Origin: DASUBV01 sp035763085
Lineage (GTDB): Bacteria; Actinomycetota; Actinomycetes; Streptosporangiales; Streptosporangiaceae
NCBI GenBank assembly: GCA_035763085.1
Contig: DASUBV010000174.1
Coordinates: 1 to 30,987, forward strand
DNA: 30,987 nucleotides
Direction: 5' to 3'
The notes below the pieces were generated by a model that saw only the letters and a list, made by a program, of their open reading frames with translations, searched no databases and was not told the origin of the DNA. The translations under genes and the position numbers were made by a program. Positions 9,056 through 15,989 of the stretch are shown piece after piece; within the stretch, counting starts at the first letter, position 1; every line of letters starts with the position of its first letter.

Positions 9056-9379
9056 TTACATCTCCAGCAGCTCGAAGATCTCCACCGCGCAGTTCCCGTC
9101 GCTGCCGGACAGGAACGGCAGGCCGCTGGTGAGCGCCTTCGCCGCAGCCAGATCGCTGGCCTCGACGATCGTGTAGCCGGTCAGGTCGCGGGCTGTTCCC
9201 TCGGTGCCGTCATCGCGCACGGACGCGCTGGTCCCGAACGGGCTGCCGACGTCGATCAGCGCCGGGCCGGCCTGCTGCATCCAGGCGCTGAATGCGGCCA
9301 TCCGCGCGGCACCCTGCTCCGGCGTGCGGCCGGACATCGCGGCCGCCGGGCCGCGGTAGAGGTAAATGAACTTCGTCAT
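9056..9379 (-). CDS. YCII/DGPF-like domain protein
   Basis: 107 residues forming one ferredoxin-like alpha/beta domain of the YCII family: MTKFIYLYRGP at the start, a central DLTGYTIVEASDLAAAKAL and a final CAVEIFELLEM. Small YCII/DGPF proteins commonly accompany ECF41/ECF42 sigma factors; their biochemical role is not settled. It is preceded by GGAAGGA and lies 78 bases downstream of the SRPBCC gene on the same strand, so the two are probably co-transcribed. Together with the divergent YCII-ECF pair they form a single sigma-factor locus. Confidence 0.82.
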   Translation of the reverse strand: MTKFIYLYRGPAAAMSGRTPEQGAARMAAFSAWMQQAGPALIDVGSPFGTSASVRDDGTEGTARDLTGYTIVEASDLAAAKALTSGLPFLSGSDGNCAVEIFELLEM

Positions 9380-9401
9380 GTCGATCGTCCTTCCGGGAAC
9401 C

Positions 9402-9420
9402 GGCGTGCCGCCGGCACGCC
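9402..9420. repeat. Perfect 9-bp-arm palindrome between SRPBCC and YCII genes
   Basis: GGCGTGCCG-C-CGGCACGCC is a perfect dyad with one central base, 22 bases before the YCII start codon and 37 bases beyond the SRPBCC stop. It may be an attenuating hairpin within the two-gene transcript or a protein site. With so small a loop the RNA stem would lose its innermost pairs. Confidence 0.45.
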
Positions 9421-9457
9421 TGCGTGGGGCTGGCCTGGCCTTACTGAGCAGGGCTGC

Positions 9458-9907
9458 TCAGGACCAGCGGCTGATCTCGCCCTCGGGGAAGGGGCGGAAC
9501 CCGGTGCCTTCGGCGCCGGTCTTCAGGCTGGTCAGGTACGCGCCCCAGTTGGTGCTGCAGCCGCTCATGAACTCGCTTGCCTCCGCCCAGCCGGCGTGGC
9601 TGAACAGCAGGGTCGTGCCGCCGTTGCCGGACAGGCGGAACGCGAACGTGATCACGGTGCCGAGCCAGGAATCGGGGCCCTCGATGACCCGCCATACGAC
9701 CTCGTCTGGCGTGTCGGACTGCATCTGCAGGACAGCGGCTGGCGTGCCGGCGTCACCGAAGTAGATGCCGAACCGGCCGCCGACGGTGGCGTCGCCGTCG
9801 AGCGGGCGGCCGGTCCACCAGCGCGCGATGCCGTCGGTGGTGGCGACCAGCGCGCGGATGTCCTCGCGCGGCGCGTCGATGCTGATGCGGTGCAGGATCT
9901 CGGGCAT
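9458..9907 (-). CDS. SRPBCC (AHSA1/START-like) domain protein
   Basis: 149 residues forming one SRPBCC/Bet v1-like fold: MPEILHRISIDAPREDIRALVATTDGI, then WWTGRPLDG, a beta-rich middle, and the C-terminal helix segment with SGCSTNWGAYLTSLK. These proteins form a deep hydrophobic pocket, and AHSA1-like members often sit next to ArsR or ECF regulators. ATG 9907 is preceded by GAAGGA at about 7 bases. A TGTCTG-N17-CGTC promoter pattern lies upstream at 9999-10025, matching the one in front of the divergent YCII-sigma pair, so control by that sigma factor is inferred. Ligand unknown. Confidence 0.85.
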   Translation of the reverse strand: MPEILHRISIDAPREDIRALVATTDGIARWWTGRPLDGDATVGGRFGIYFGDAGTPAAVLQMQSDTPDEVVWRVIEGPDSWLGTVITFAFRLSGNGGTTLLFSHAGWAEASEFMSGCSTNWGAYLTSLKTGAEGTGFRPFPEGEISRWS

Positions 9908-9998
9908 TGTCGTGTCCTTCCGGCAGGTCAGGCGGCGGCGAGGAGGCCGGCCGCTGGCTCAGGCGGGTGGCCGCCGCTGTGGGCGGATCTGCTGTAGT

Positions 9999-10025
9999 GA
10001 CGAACAGCCCGGCCCGGAACAGACA
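9999..10025 (-). promoter_or_regulatory. ECF-type promoter for the SRPBCC-YCII transcript
   Basis: Read leftward: TGTCTG (10025-10020), a 17-base spacer ending in TT, then CGTC (10002-9999). This matches the general ECF pattern and approximates the TGTCGA / CG[AT]C-type elements described for ECF42 targets. A transcript would start near 9990, about 85 bases before the ATG. Confidence 0.55.
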
Positions 10026-10050
10026 GCCGCGGGAGCTTTTCTTCCGCCGG

Positions 10051-10090
10051 GGACAGCTCCGGCCGGGGATTTCTCCGGCCGGAGCTGTCC
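10051..10090. repeat. 16-bp perfect inverted repeat in the divergent promoter region
   Basis: GGACAGCTCCGGCCGG (10051-10066) and CCGGCCGGAGCTGTCC (10075-10090) are exact reverse complements around an 8-base loop. The right arm carries most of the TGTCCG -35 element of the rightward promoter, and the left arm holds the same TGTCC facing left. It lies between two divergent start regions, so it is not a gene-end terminator. It could be a regulator site or a cruciform. Confidence 0.65.
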
Positions 10091-10112
10091 GCCGCGGCCG
10101 GTGCCGTTCGTC
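10086..10112 (+). promoter_or_regulatory. ECF-type promoter for the YCII-ECF42 operon
   Basis: TGTCCG (10086-10091), a 17-base spacer ending in TT, then CGTC (10109-10112). Predicted start near 10120, about 35 bases before the ATG. The same element spacing occurs on the other strand in front of the SRPBCC gene, which suggests autoregulation by the encoded sigma factor. Confidence 0.55.
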
Positions 10113-10154
10113 AGATACTCGAACCCGGAAGTCCATCGGTGAACTGGAGGGGGC

Positions 10155-10487
10155 ATGCAGTACGCATTGCTGGCATACGGCAGCCAGCGGGCCGGCGATG
10201 GCCCGGTGGAGGACGCGATTGCCGAGGTGCTCGCCAGGCCCTGCGTGACCGGCTGGGCCCGGCTGCACGCGGACGGATCGGCCACCACCGTGCGCGGCGG
10301 CGAGGGACGGACGCTGCTCACCGACGGGCCGTTCATCGAGACCAGGGAGTACCTGGCCGGCGTCATCGTGGTGGAGGCCGGCAACCTCGACGCTGCGCTG
10401 GCCATCGCCCGGGACCTGCAGGAAACCCGGACCACTGGCGCGATCGAGGTACGGCCCATCCTGCAAGCGCTGTTCCATGGCGCTTGA
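10155..10487 (+). CDS. YCII/DGPF-family protein coupled to an ECF42 sigma factor
   Basis: 110 residues. MQYALLAYG opens the first strand. LLTDGPFIETREYLAGVIVVEAGNLDAALAIA contains the DGPF motif that names this group, and the last strand is AIEVRPILQAL. A GGAGGG site lies just before ATG 10155. Its 3' end overlaps the sigma factor start by 11 bases (10477-10487), indicating translational coupling. DGPF proteins are conserved partners and targets of ECF42 sigma factors, but their molecular function is unknown. This locus has a second, more distant YCII protein on the other strand. Confidence 0.9.
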   Translation: MQYALLAYGSQRAGDGPVEDAIAEVLARPCVTGWARLHADGSATTVRGGEGRTLLTDGPFIETREYLAGVIVVEAGNLDAALAIARDLQETRTTGAIEVRPILQALFHGA

Positions 10488-11658
10488 CGGGGTCTTCCGC
10501 GAGCACTGGGGCCGGGTGCTGGCCACTCTGGTGGGCATCCTCGGCGACATCGAGCTGGCTGAGGATGCCGCTGCCGAGGCGTTCGCGATCGCGGCCGAGC
10601 GCTGGCCACGCGACGGGGAGCCGGGCAATCCCGCCGGCTGGCTGATCTCGACCGCGCGGAACCGGGCGATCGACCACCTTCGCCGGCAGCGCGTGCTCGC
10701 CGAGAAGACCAGGATCCTCGCCCGCGAGCGCGCCGCGGAACCGGAGGCAGCCGTGCATGAGTCAGCCACCTTCCCGGACGAGCGGCTGGAACTGATCTTC
10801 ACCTGCTGCCACCCTGCGCTCGCGCTCGAGGCACAGGTGGCGCTGACCCTGCGCACCCTCGGCGGCCTGTCGACCGAGGAGATCGCGCTGGCATTCCTCG
10901 TCCCGGCCGAGACCATGAGCAAGCGGCTGACCCGGGCGAAGCACAAGATCCGCGACGCGCGGATCCCGTTCGCCGTCCCGCCCGCCCATCAGCTCCCGGA
11001 CCGGCTGGCGGCGGTCCTCGCCGTGGTCTACCTCGTGTTCAGCCACGGCTGGGGAGACGGCCGCGTCGACCTCGCCGCCGAGGCGATCCAGCTCGGGCGC
11101 GCCCTGGCCGGGCTCATGCCCGACGAGGGCGAGGTCCTCGCCCTGCTCGCCCTGATGCTGCTGCACGACGCCCGGCGAGACGCCCGGATCCGCGACGGCG
11201 AGATCGTCCTGCTCGACGACCAGGACCGCGCGCTGTGGGACGACCAGCAGATCAGCGAAGGGCGCGAGCTGCTCCAGCAGGCGATCACCCGCGGCGAGAC
11301 CGGCCCCTATGTCGTGCAGGCCGCCATCGCCGACCTGCACCTGCGCCAGCCACGCGACTGGCGGCAGATCGCGGCGCTCTACACCACCCTGTCCGCCCAG
11401 ACCGGTAACCCGGTCGTCGAGCTCAACCGGGCCATCGCAGTGGCCGAGCTCGACGGCCCCGACGCTGGCCTGGCGATCCTCGGCGGCCTCGAGCTGGACC
11501 ACTACCGCTACTTCCACTCAGCCCGCGCCGAGCTGCTCCGCCGCGCCGGGCGAGCCGACGAGGCGCGCCGCGCCTACCAGCGCGCACTCCAGCTCGCCCG
11601 GACCGACGCCGAGCGCCGGTCCCTGACCGACCAGCTCACCCGGCTGTCCTCCGGCTGA
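10477..11658 (+). CDS. ECF42-type RNA polymerase sigma factor with C-terminal TPR-like extension
   Basis: 393 residues, about twice the size of a minimal ECF sigma. Sigma region 2 lies at about 1-75 (VFREHWGRVLATLVGILGDIELAEDAAAEAF, WLISTARNRAIDHLRR). Region 4 lies at about 105-165 (ALTLRTLGGLSTEEIALAFLVPAETMSKRLTRAK). The remaining ~220 residues are helical and include LSAQTGNPVVELNRAIAVAE and ALQLARTDAERR-like TPR sequence, the hallmark extension of group ECF42. No anti-sigma gene is nearby, which is normal for this group, where the extension is thought to control activity. Coupled to the DGPF gene by an 11-base overlap. Likely targets are the two TGTCnG-N17-CGTC promoters at 9999-10112. 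Confidence 0.92.
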   Translation: MALDGVFREHWGRVLATLVGILGDIELAEDAAAEAFAIAAERWPRDGEPGNPAGWLISTARNRAIDHLRRQRVLAEKTRILARERAAEPEAAVHESATFPDERLELIFTCCHPALALEAQVALTLRTLGGLSTEEIALAFLVPAETMSKRLTRAKHKIRDARIPFAVPPAHQLPDRLAAVLAVVYLVFSHGWGDGRVDLAAEAIQLGRALAGLMPDEGEVLALLALMLLHDARRDARIRDGEIVLLDDQDRALWDDQQISEGRELLQQAITRGETGPYVVQAAIADLHLRQPRDWRQIAALYTTLSAQTGNPVVELNRAIAVAELDGPDAGLAILGGLELDHYRYFHSARAELLRRAGRADEARRAYQRALQLARTDAERRSLTDQLTRLSSG

Positions 11659-11667
11659 GCGCCCGCT

Positions 11668-12639
11668 TCAGGCGCCGCTCAGCAGGCCGGCCAGGAACTC
11701 CAGCTGAGCCTCGAAATGCCGGGTGCCGCCGCCCTCGTGCCCGCTGAACGGGTACACCGCGATGTCAGCGGGGCCGGCATAGTGGTGGTAGGCCGCGAAG
11801 ATCGTCGACGGCGGGGTGATGTCGTCGGCCAGGCCGGCCGAGAACAGGGCCGGCGCCGTGACCCGCTTGCCGTGATTCACCACGTCGACGTAAGAGAGCG
11901 TGCGGAAGACCTGCTCCACGTCGTCCGGGTGCACCCGGCAGTAGGCTGCCAGCTCCTGGTAGGGCAGCACGTTCGTCACGTCCACCGCGCGCCGCGGGTG
12001 GGCCAGGAACGGCACGTCCGGCATCGCGGCCGCGACGCCGGCGCCCAGGTGCGCGGCCGCGATCGACAGCCCGCCGCCCTGGCTGCCGCCCGTGGTGACT
12101 AGCGGCAGTCCCGCGAGAGCCGGGTGCTGCCGGGCCGCGTCGGTGGCCCGCGCCGCGTCGATGAACAGCCGGGTGTAGTAGTAGCCGCGCGGGTCGGCGA
12201 TGCCGCGGGTCATGAATCCCGGCGTGGCCGGCGCCCCGGCGTCGCCCGGGTCGGCGGTGTCGGCGCCGCGCCAGCTGCCGCCCTGCCCGCGGGTATCCAT
12301 GATCAGGTGCGGGTAGCCGGCGCAGCTCCAGGTCAGCCAGTCGAACGGGCGGCCGCGGCCGCCGCCGTAGCCGATGAACTCGATCACCACCGCGGGCCGG
12401 TCGGCCCGCTGGTGCGGGACGAGCAGCCAGCCCCGCACCGGGTCGCCGCCGTGGCCGGGGAAGGTGACGTCGAAGACCTCGGCGTGCCGGACCTTCTCGC
12501 CCGCCGGGGTGAATTCCGGCTCTCCGCCGGCCGCCCGGGCGGCGGCCAGCTGGCCGGCCCAGAACTCGTCGAAGTCGGCGGGCTCGGCCACCTCAGGCCG
12601 GTAAGCGCGCAGCTCGTCCAGGGACAGGTCGGTGAGCAT
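11668..12639 (-). CDS. Acetyl xylan esterase / cephalosporin-C deacetylase family hydrolase
   Basis: 323 residues from ATG 12639 (GAGGA 6 bases upstream; the ATG at 12654 lacks a site). An alpha/beta hydrolase of carbohydrate-esterase family 7 type. The nucleophile is S186 in GGSQGG, D272 in LADDITPPS and H301 in SGHEGG, spaced as in Thermotoga AXE (S188, D274, H303). The oxyanion region FIGYGGGRG and the MDTRGQGG motif are present. There is no signal peptide, so it acts in the cytosol, deacetylating imported xylo-oligosaccharides or other small acetylated substrates. Last gene of the SDR-FAH-ALDH run, 109 bases after the ALDH stop, and convergent with the sigma gene, whose stop is 9 bases away. 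Confidence 0.9.
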   Translation of the reverse strand: MLTDLSLDELRAYRPEVAEPADFDEFWAGQLAAARAAGGEPEFTPAGEKVRHAEVFDVTFPGHGGDPVRGWLLVPHQRADRPAVVIEFIGYGGGRGRPFDWLTWSCAGYPHLIMDTRGQGGSWRGADTADPGDAGAPATPGFMTRGIADPRGYYYTRLFIDAARATDAARQHPALAGLPLVTTGGSQGGGLSIAAAHLGAGVAAAMPDVPFLAHPRRAVDVTNVLPYQELAAYCRVHPDDVEQVFRTLSYVDVVNHGKRVTAPALFSAGLADDITPPSTIFAAYHHYAGPADIAVYPFSGHEGGGTRHFEAQLEFLAGLLSGA

Positions 12640-12748
12640 CGGGGGTCCTCGCATCGGTGACAGGCGCCGGGGCGGCCGGGGCAGGGGGCTGGCGGTGGTG
12701 CGGGCGCAGGCGCGCGGCCGGTGGCGGCCGGAGGGCTGCGGGCCGCGG

Positions 12749-14284
12749 CTAGCTGGCGGCCGTCAGCACGCCGTCCAGGCGGCGCGGCAGGTGCCACGGG
12801 TTGCCGTGGCGCAGCCCCTCGGGCAGCAGCTCGTCGGGCAGCGACTGGTAGCAGACCGGGTGCAGCCAGCGCCGGATGGCCGTCGCCCCGACGGAGGTAT
12901 GCGCCGCGCTGGTGGTGGCCGGCCACGGCCCGCCGTGGTGCATCGCCCAGGCCACCGCGACGCCGGTCGGCCAGCCGTTGTAGATCACCCGGCCGGCCAG
13001 CGCGCGCAGCCGGCCGAGCAGCCCGGCGACGTCGAAGTCGTCGCCCGGCTCGGCGTGCACCGTGGCGGTCAGCGAGCCCTCCACGGCCGCCAGTGCCGCG
13101 TGCAGGTCGGCGGCGCCCGCGTACTCGACCACCAGCGCGGCCGGGCCGAAGTACTCGCGGGTCAGGCTGGCCGGGTCGGCCGCGACCGCCTCGGCCGTGG
13201 TCGCGAACAGCGCCGGCGCGGCCCAGCTGCCCGCCTCCGGCACGCTGCCGTTGCCGCCGCTGACCTGCCGCACGCCCGCATGCCCGGCCAGGCCGGTGAT
13301 GCCGCCGTCGAACTGGTCGCGGATCCGCGCGTTCAGCATCGGCGCCGCCGCGACCCCGCCGACCGCCGCGGCCAGTGCCTGCTCCATCCCGTGCCCGGCG
13401 GGCAGGAACAGCAGGCCCGGCTTGGTGCAGAACTGGCCGGTGCCCAGCGTCATCGATGCCGCGAAGCCCGCCGCGATCTCGCTGCCGCGCGCCGCCGCCG
13501 CGGCGGGCGTGACCACCACCGGGTTGATGCTGCCCAGCTCGCCGTAGAACGGGATCGGCGCGGGCCGGCCGGCCGCGATGTCGAACAGGAACCGCCCGCC
13601 GGCCGTCGACCCGGTGAAGCCGGCCGCGCGGACCCGCGGGTCCTGCAGGGCCTGCACGCCGCGCTCGTCTCCGAAGATCACCGCGAAAACCCCGGCGGGC
13701 AGGCCCTGCTCGGCGACCACCGCGCCGGCCAGCTCGCCGACCGCGCGGGACAGGCCGGGGTGCGCCGGGTGCGCCTTGACGATGACCGGGCAGCCGCTGG
13801 CCAGCGCCGAGGCGGTATCGCCGCCGAGCACGCTGAACGCGAACGGGAAGTTGCTGGCCGCGAAGATCAGCACCGGGCCGGCCGGCTCCAGCCAGCGGCG
13901 CAGCTCGGGCCGCGGCGGCACCGCCGCCGGGTCGGCCGAGTCGGCGGTGACCTCCAGGTAGCCGCCGTCCTCGATCACCTCGGCGAACAGCCGCAGCTGG
14001 CCGCTGGTCCTGGCCACCTCGCCGGTCAGCCGGGCCAGCGGCAGCCCGGACTCCTGCTCGGCCAGCGCGGCCAGCTCACCGGCGCGCTCGTCCAGCCGGC
14101 CGGCCAGCGCGCGCAGCAGCGCGGTCCGGGTGCCGGGCGCGCTGGTCCCGAACGGGCCGGCCGCGGCGGCCGCGGCGGCGAGCACGCCCGCCAGCTCGTC
14201 CGCGGTCGTCGCGGGCACCGGGCTGCCGACCGGGTCGCCGGAACGGGGGTTCACGGCCTGGACGGCCGTCTGCTGCGCGGTCAT
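12749..14284 (-). CDS. NAD(P)-dependent aldehyde dehydrogenase, alpha-ketoglutarate-semialdehyde dehydrogenase type
   Basis: 511 residues from ATG 14284, behind CAGGAG; longer readings start inside the upstream gene without support. The catalytic cysteine is C286 in LGTGQFCTKPG and the general base is E249 in YGELGSINPVVV. AASNFPFAFSVLGGDTASALASGCPVIVKAHPAHP and AGFTGSTAGGR form the cofactor region. The motif set (GELGSINP, GQFCTKPG, KAHPAHP) is typical of the fungal/bacterial KGSADH branch that oxidises alpha-ketoglutarate semialdehyde to alpha-ketoglutarate. Directly downstream of an FAH-family dehydratase, the order expected for the end of non-phosphorylative pentose oxidation. Action on other aldehydes cannot be excluded. 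Confidence 0.88.
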   Translation of the reverse strand: MTAQQTAVQAVNPRSGDPVGSPVPATTADELAGVLAAAAAAAGPFGTSAPGTRTALLRALAGRLDERAGELAALAEQESGLPLARLTGEVARTSGQLRLFAEVIEDGGYLEVTADSADPAAVPPRPELRRWLEPAGPVLIFAASNFPFAFSVLGGDTASALASGCPVIVKAHPAHPGLSRAVGELAGAVVAEQGLPAGVFAVIFGDERGVQALQDPRVRAAGFTGSTAGGRFLFDIAAGRPAPIPFYGELGSINPVVVTPAAAAARGSEIAAGFAASMTLGTGQFCTKPGLLFLPAGHGMEQALAAAVGGVAAAPMLNARIRDQFDGGITGLAGHAGVRQVSGGNGSVPEAGSWAAPALFATTAEAVAADPASLTREYFGPAALVVEYAGAADLHAALAAVEGSLTATVHAEPGDDFDVAGLLGRLRALAGRVIYNGWPTGVAVAWAMHHGGPWPATTSAAHTSVGATAIRRWLHPVCYQSLPDELLPEGLRHGNPWHLPRRLDGVLTAAS

Positions 14285-14334
14285 GCTGCGGTCTCCTGAC
14301 TGTCGGGCGCGGGCCGGGGATAGCACCGAGCCTG

Positions 14335-15225
14335 TCACCCCGGCGGGCGGCGGCCAGGCTCGGGGGTCAGCCAGCTGAACCACTGGTCGGTTGCCGGGCG
14401 GACCACGTTGGCCAGCTCGCCCAGCCCGGCGATCCTGATCACGATCTCATCGCCCGGCGCCAGGGTGAAGTCCAGCTCCGGGACCAGGCCCGTCCCGGTG
14501 GACAGCACCACGCCGTGCGGGAAGCTGGCGTGCCGGAACAGGTAGCCAGTCAGGTCGGTCAGGCTGCGGTGCAGCTGCCGGGTCGAGCCCGCGGCCTGCC
14601 AGGCCGCGGCGCCGTCCCGCCGGACGGTCACGCTGATGTCCAGGGCCTGCAGGTCGGCCAGCTCCCAGGCCGGGACGATGCCGGGGCCCAGCGCGCACGC
14701 GCCGGTGTAGATCTTGGCCTGCGGCAGGTACAGCGGGTTCTGGCCCTCGATGTCCCGCGAGGACATGTCGTTGCAGATGGTCGCGCCGATGATCTGCCCG
14801 GCGGCGTTGCACACCACGGCCAGCTCCGGCTCAGGGACGCTGATGGCCGAGTCGGGCCGGATGCCGACCGGCTCGCCGGGCCCGCACACCCGCCAGGCCG
14901 GGCTCTTCAGGAACAGCTCGGGCCGCTCCGCCCCGTACACCCGGGCGTACACGTCGGCGACGTCGCTCTCCTCCTGGCGCGCCGAGCTGGACCGCTGGTA
15001 GGTGACGCCGGCCGCCCACACCTCGGTCAGGTCGTCGACCGGCGGCAGCAGCCTGAGCTCGCCGTCCTCGGCCGGCCCGGTGCGCTCGGTGACGGCGCGG
15101 ATCTCCTCGGCGGGCAGCGCCAGCAGGCTGGCCAGCGAGGGAATGCCCAGGCCCCGGATGGTGCCGCCGGCGTCCCGGATCCCGGCGCGCACGCCTGCCG
15201 GGCCGGCGTAGCGGATGATCTGCAT
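14335..15225 (-). CDS. FAH-family protein, probable 2-keto-3-deoxy-sugar-acid dehydratase
   Basis: 296 residues of the fumarylacetoacetate-hydrolase superfamily. Candidate metal ligands are E132 and E134 (PEPELAVV) and D153 (CNDMSSRDIEG). The N-terminal half contains TYQRSSSARQEES and YGAERPELFLKSP, which resemble 2-keto-3-deoxy-D-arabinonate/xylonate dehydratases of the Sulfolobus KdaD and Caulobacter XylX type rather than diketoacid hydrolases. Such enzymes turn 2-keto-3-deoxypentonate into alpha-ketoglutarate semialdehyde, the substrate of the next gene product. The start lies 2 bases after the SDR stop, so the pair is translationally coupled. A diketo-deoxy-sugar-acid hydrolase role (fucose or rhamnose pathway) is the main alternative. 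Confidence 0.82.
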   Translation of the reverse strand: MQIIRYAGPAGVRAGIRDAGGTIRGLGIPSLASLLALPAEEIRAVTERTGPAEDGELRLLPPVDDLTEVWAAGVTYQRSSSARQEESDVADVYARVYGAERPELFLKSPAWRVCGPGEPVGIRPDSAISVPEPELAVVCNAAGQIIGATICNDMSSRDIEGQNPLYLPQAKIYTGACALGPGIVPAWELADLQALDISVTVRRDGAAAWQAAGSTRQLHRSLTDLTGYLFRHASFPHGVVLSTGTGLVPELDFTLAPGDEIVIRIAGLGELANVVRPATDQWFSWLTPEPGRRPPG

Positions 15226-15227
15226 GG

Positions 15228-15989
15228 CTAGCTCCTCGGCCGGGGACGGAGGCTGGCCATGCCGCCGTCCACGGCCAGCTCGGTGCCGGTCGTCGAGCCC
15301 GACGCGGGCGAGGCCAGGTACACCACGGCGACCGCGACCTCAGCCGCGGTGACCAGCCGGCCGTGCGGCTGGCGGGCCTCCAGGGCCGCGCGCTCGGCCG
15401 CCGGGTCCGCGGCGGCCGCGAGCAGCCGCCCGATCCACGGCGTGTCGGCGGTGCCGGGGCAGACCGCGTTGACCCGGACGCCGTCGGCCAGCCCGTCGGC
15501 GGCCATCGCCCGGGTCAGCGCGGACACCGCGCCCTTGCTCGCCGAGTACACCGCCCGGCTCGGCAGCCCGGTGATGGCGGCCACCGAGGATGTGCACACG
15601 ATCGCGCCGTGGGCAGAGTCGCGCAGGTAGGGCCAGGCGGCCCGGGCTACCCGGGCCATGCCGATCACGTTGACGTCCAGCACCCGGTGCCACTCCTCGT
15701 CGGTGGCGCCGGTGACGTCCGACTGCGAGCCGATGCCGGCGTTGCTGGCGACGATGTCCAGCCCGCCCATCGCCCCGGCGGCGGCGGTCACCGCGGCGCG
15801 CACGGCCGCGTCATCGGTGACATCGGCGCTGTAGTAGCCGGCGCCGCCGGGCAGGCCGGGCGGCGGCTGCGCCGCCACGTCGAGGATGGCCACCGCCGCG
15901 TCCTCGGCGGCGAAGGCGCCGGCGATGGCCAGGCCCAGCCCCGAGGCTCCGCCGGTGACCAGGGCCCGCAGCCCGGCTAGCTGTCCCAT
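15228..15989 (-). CDS. Short-chain dehydrogenase/reductase, likely sugar or sugar-acid dehydrogenase
   Basis: 253 residues from ATG 15989, with AAAGGA 6 bases upstream; the long in-frame extension upstream has no SDR similarity and is excluded. The nucleotide motif is TGGASGLG (12-19), with D37 at the end of beta-2 favouring NAD. SNAGIG follows, then the catalytic S134/S135, Y148 and K152 in VYSASKGAV. The C-terminus has the usual GTELAVDGGMASLRP. First gene of the four-gene leftward operon. With an FAH-family dehydratase and a KGSADH it may oxidise a pentose (as Caulobacter XylB, also an SDR) or a 2-keto-3-deoxy sugar acid (as in L-fucose oxidation). The exact substrate is not readable. Confidence 0.88.
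   Translation of the reverse strand: MGQLAGLRALVTGGASGLGLAIAGAFAAEDAAVAILDVAAQPPPGLPGGAGYYSADVTDDAAVRAAVTAAAGAMGGLDIVASNAGIGSQSDVTGATDEEWHRVLDVNVIGMARVARAAWPYLRDSAHGAIVCTSSVAAITGLPSRAVYSASKGAVSALTRAMAADGLADGVRVNAVCPGTADTPWIGRLLAAAADPAAERAALEARQPHGRLVTAAEVAVAVVYLASPASGSTTGTELAVDGGMASLRPRPRS

Noticed and set aside
9753..10946. 397-codon minus-strand frame across the ECF42 promoter region
   Set aside because: It crosses the well-supported YCII and sigma genes in antisense and the divergent promoters; low-complexity translation.
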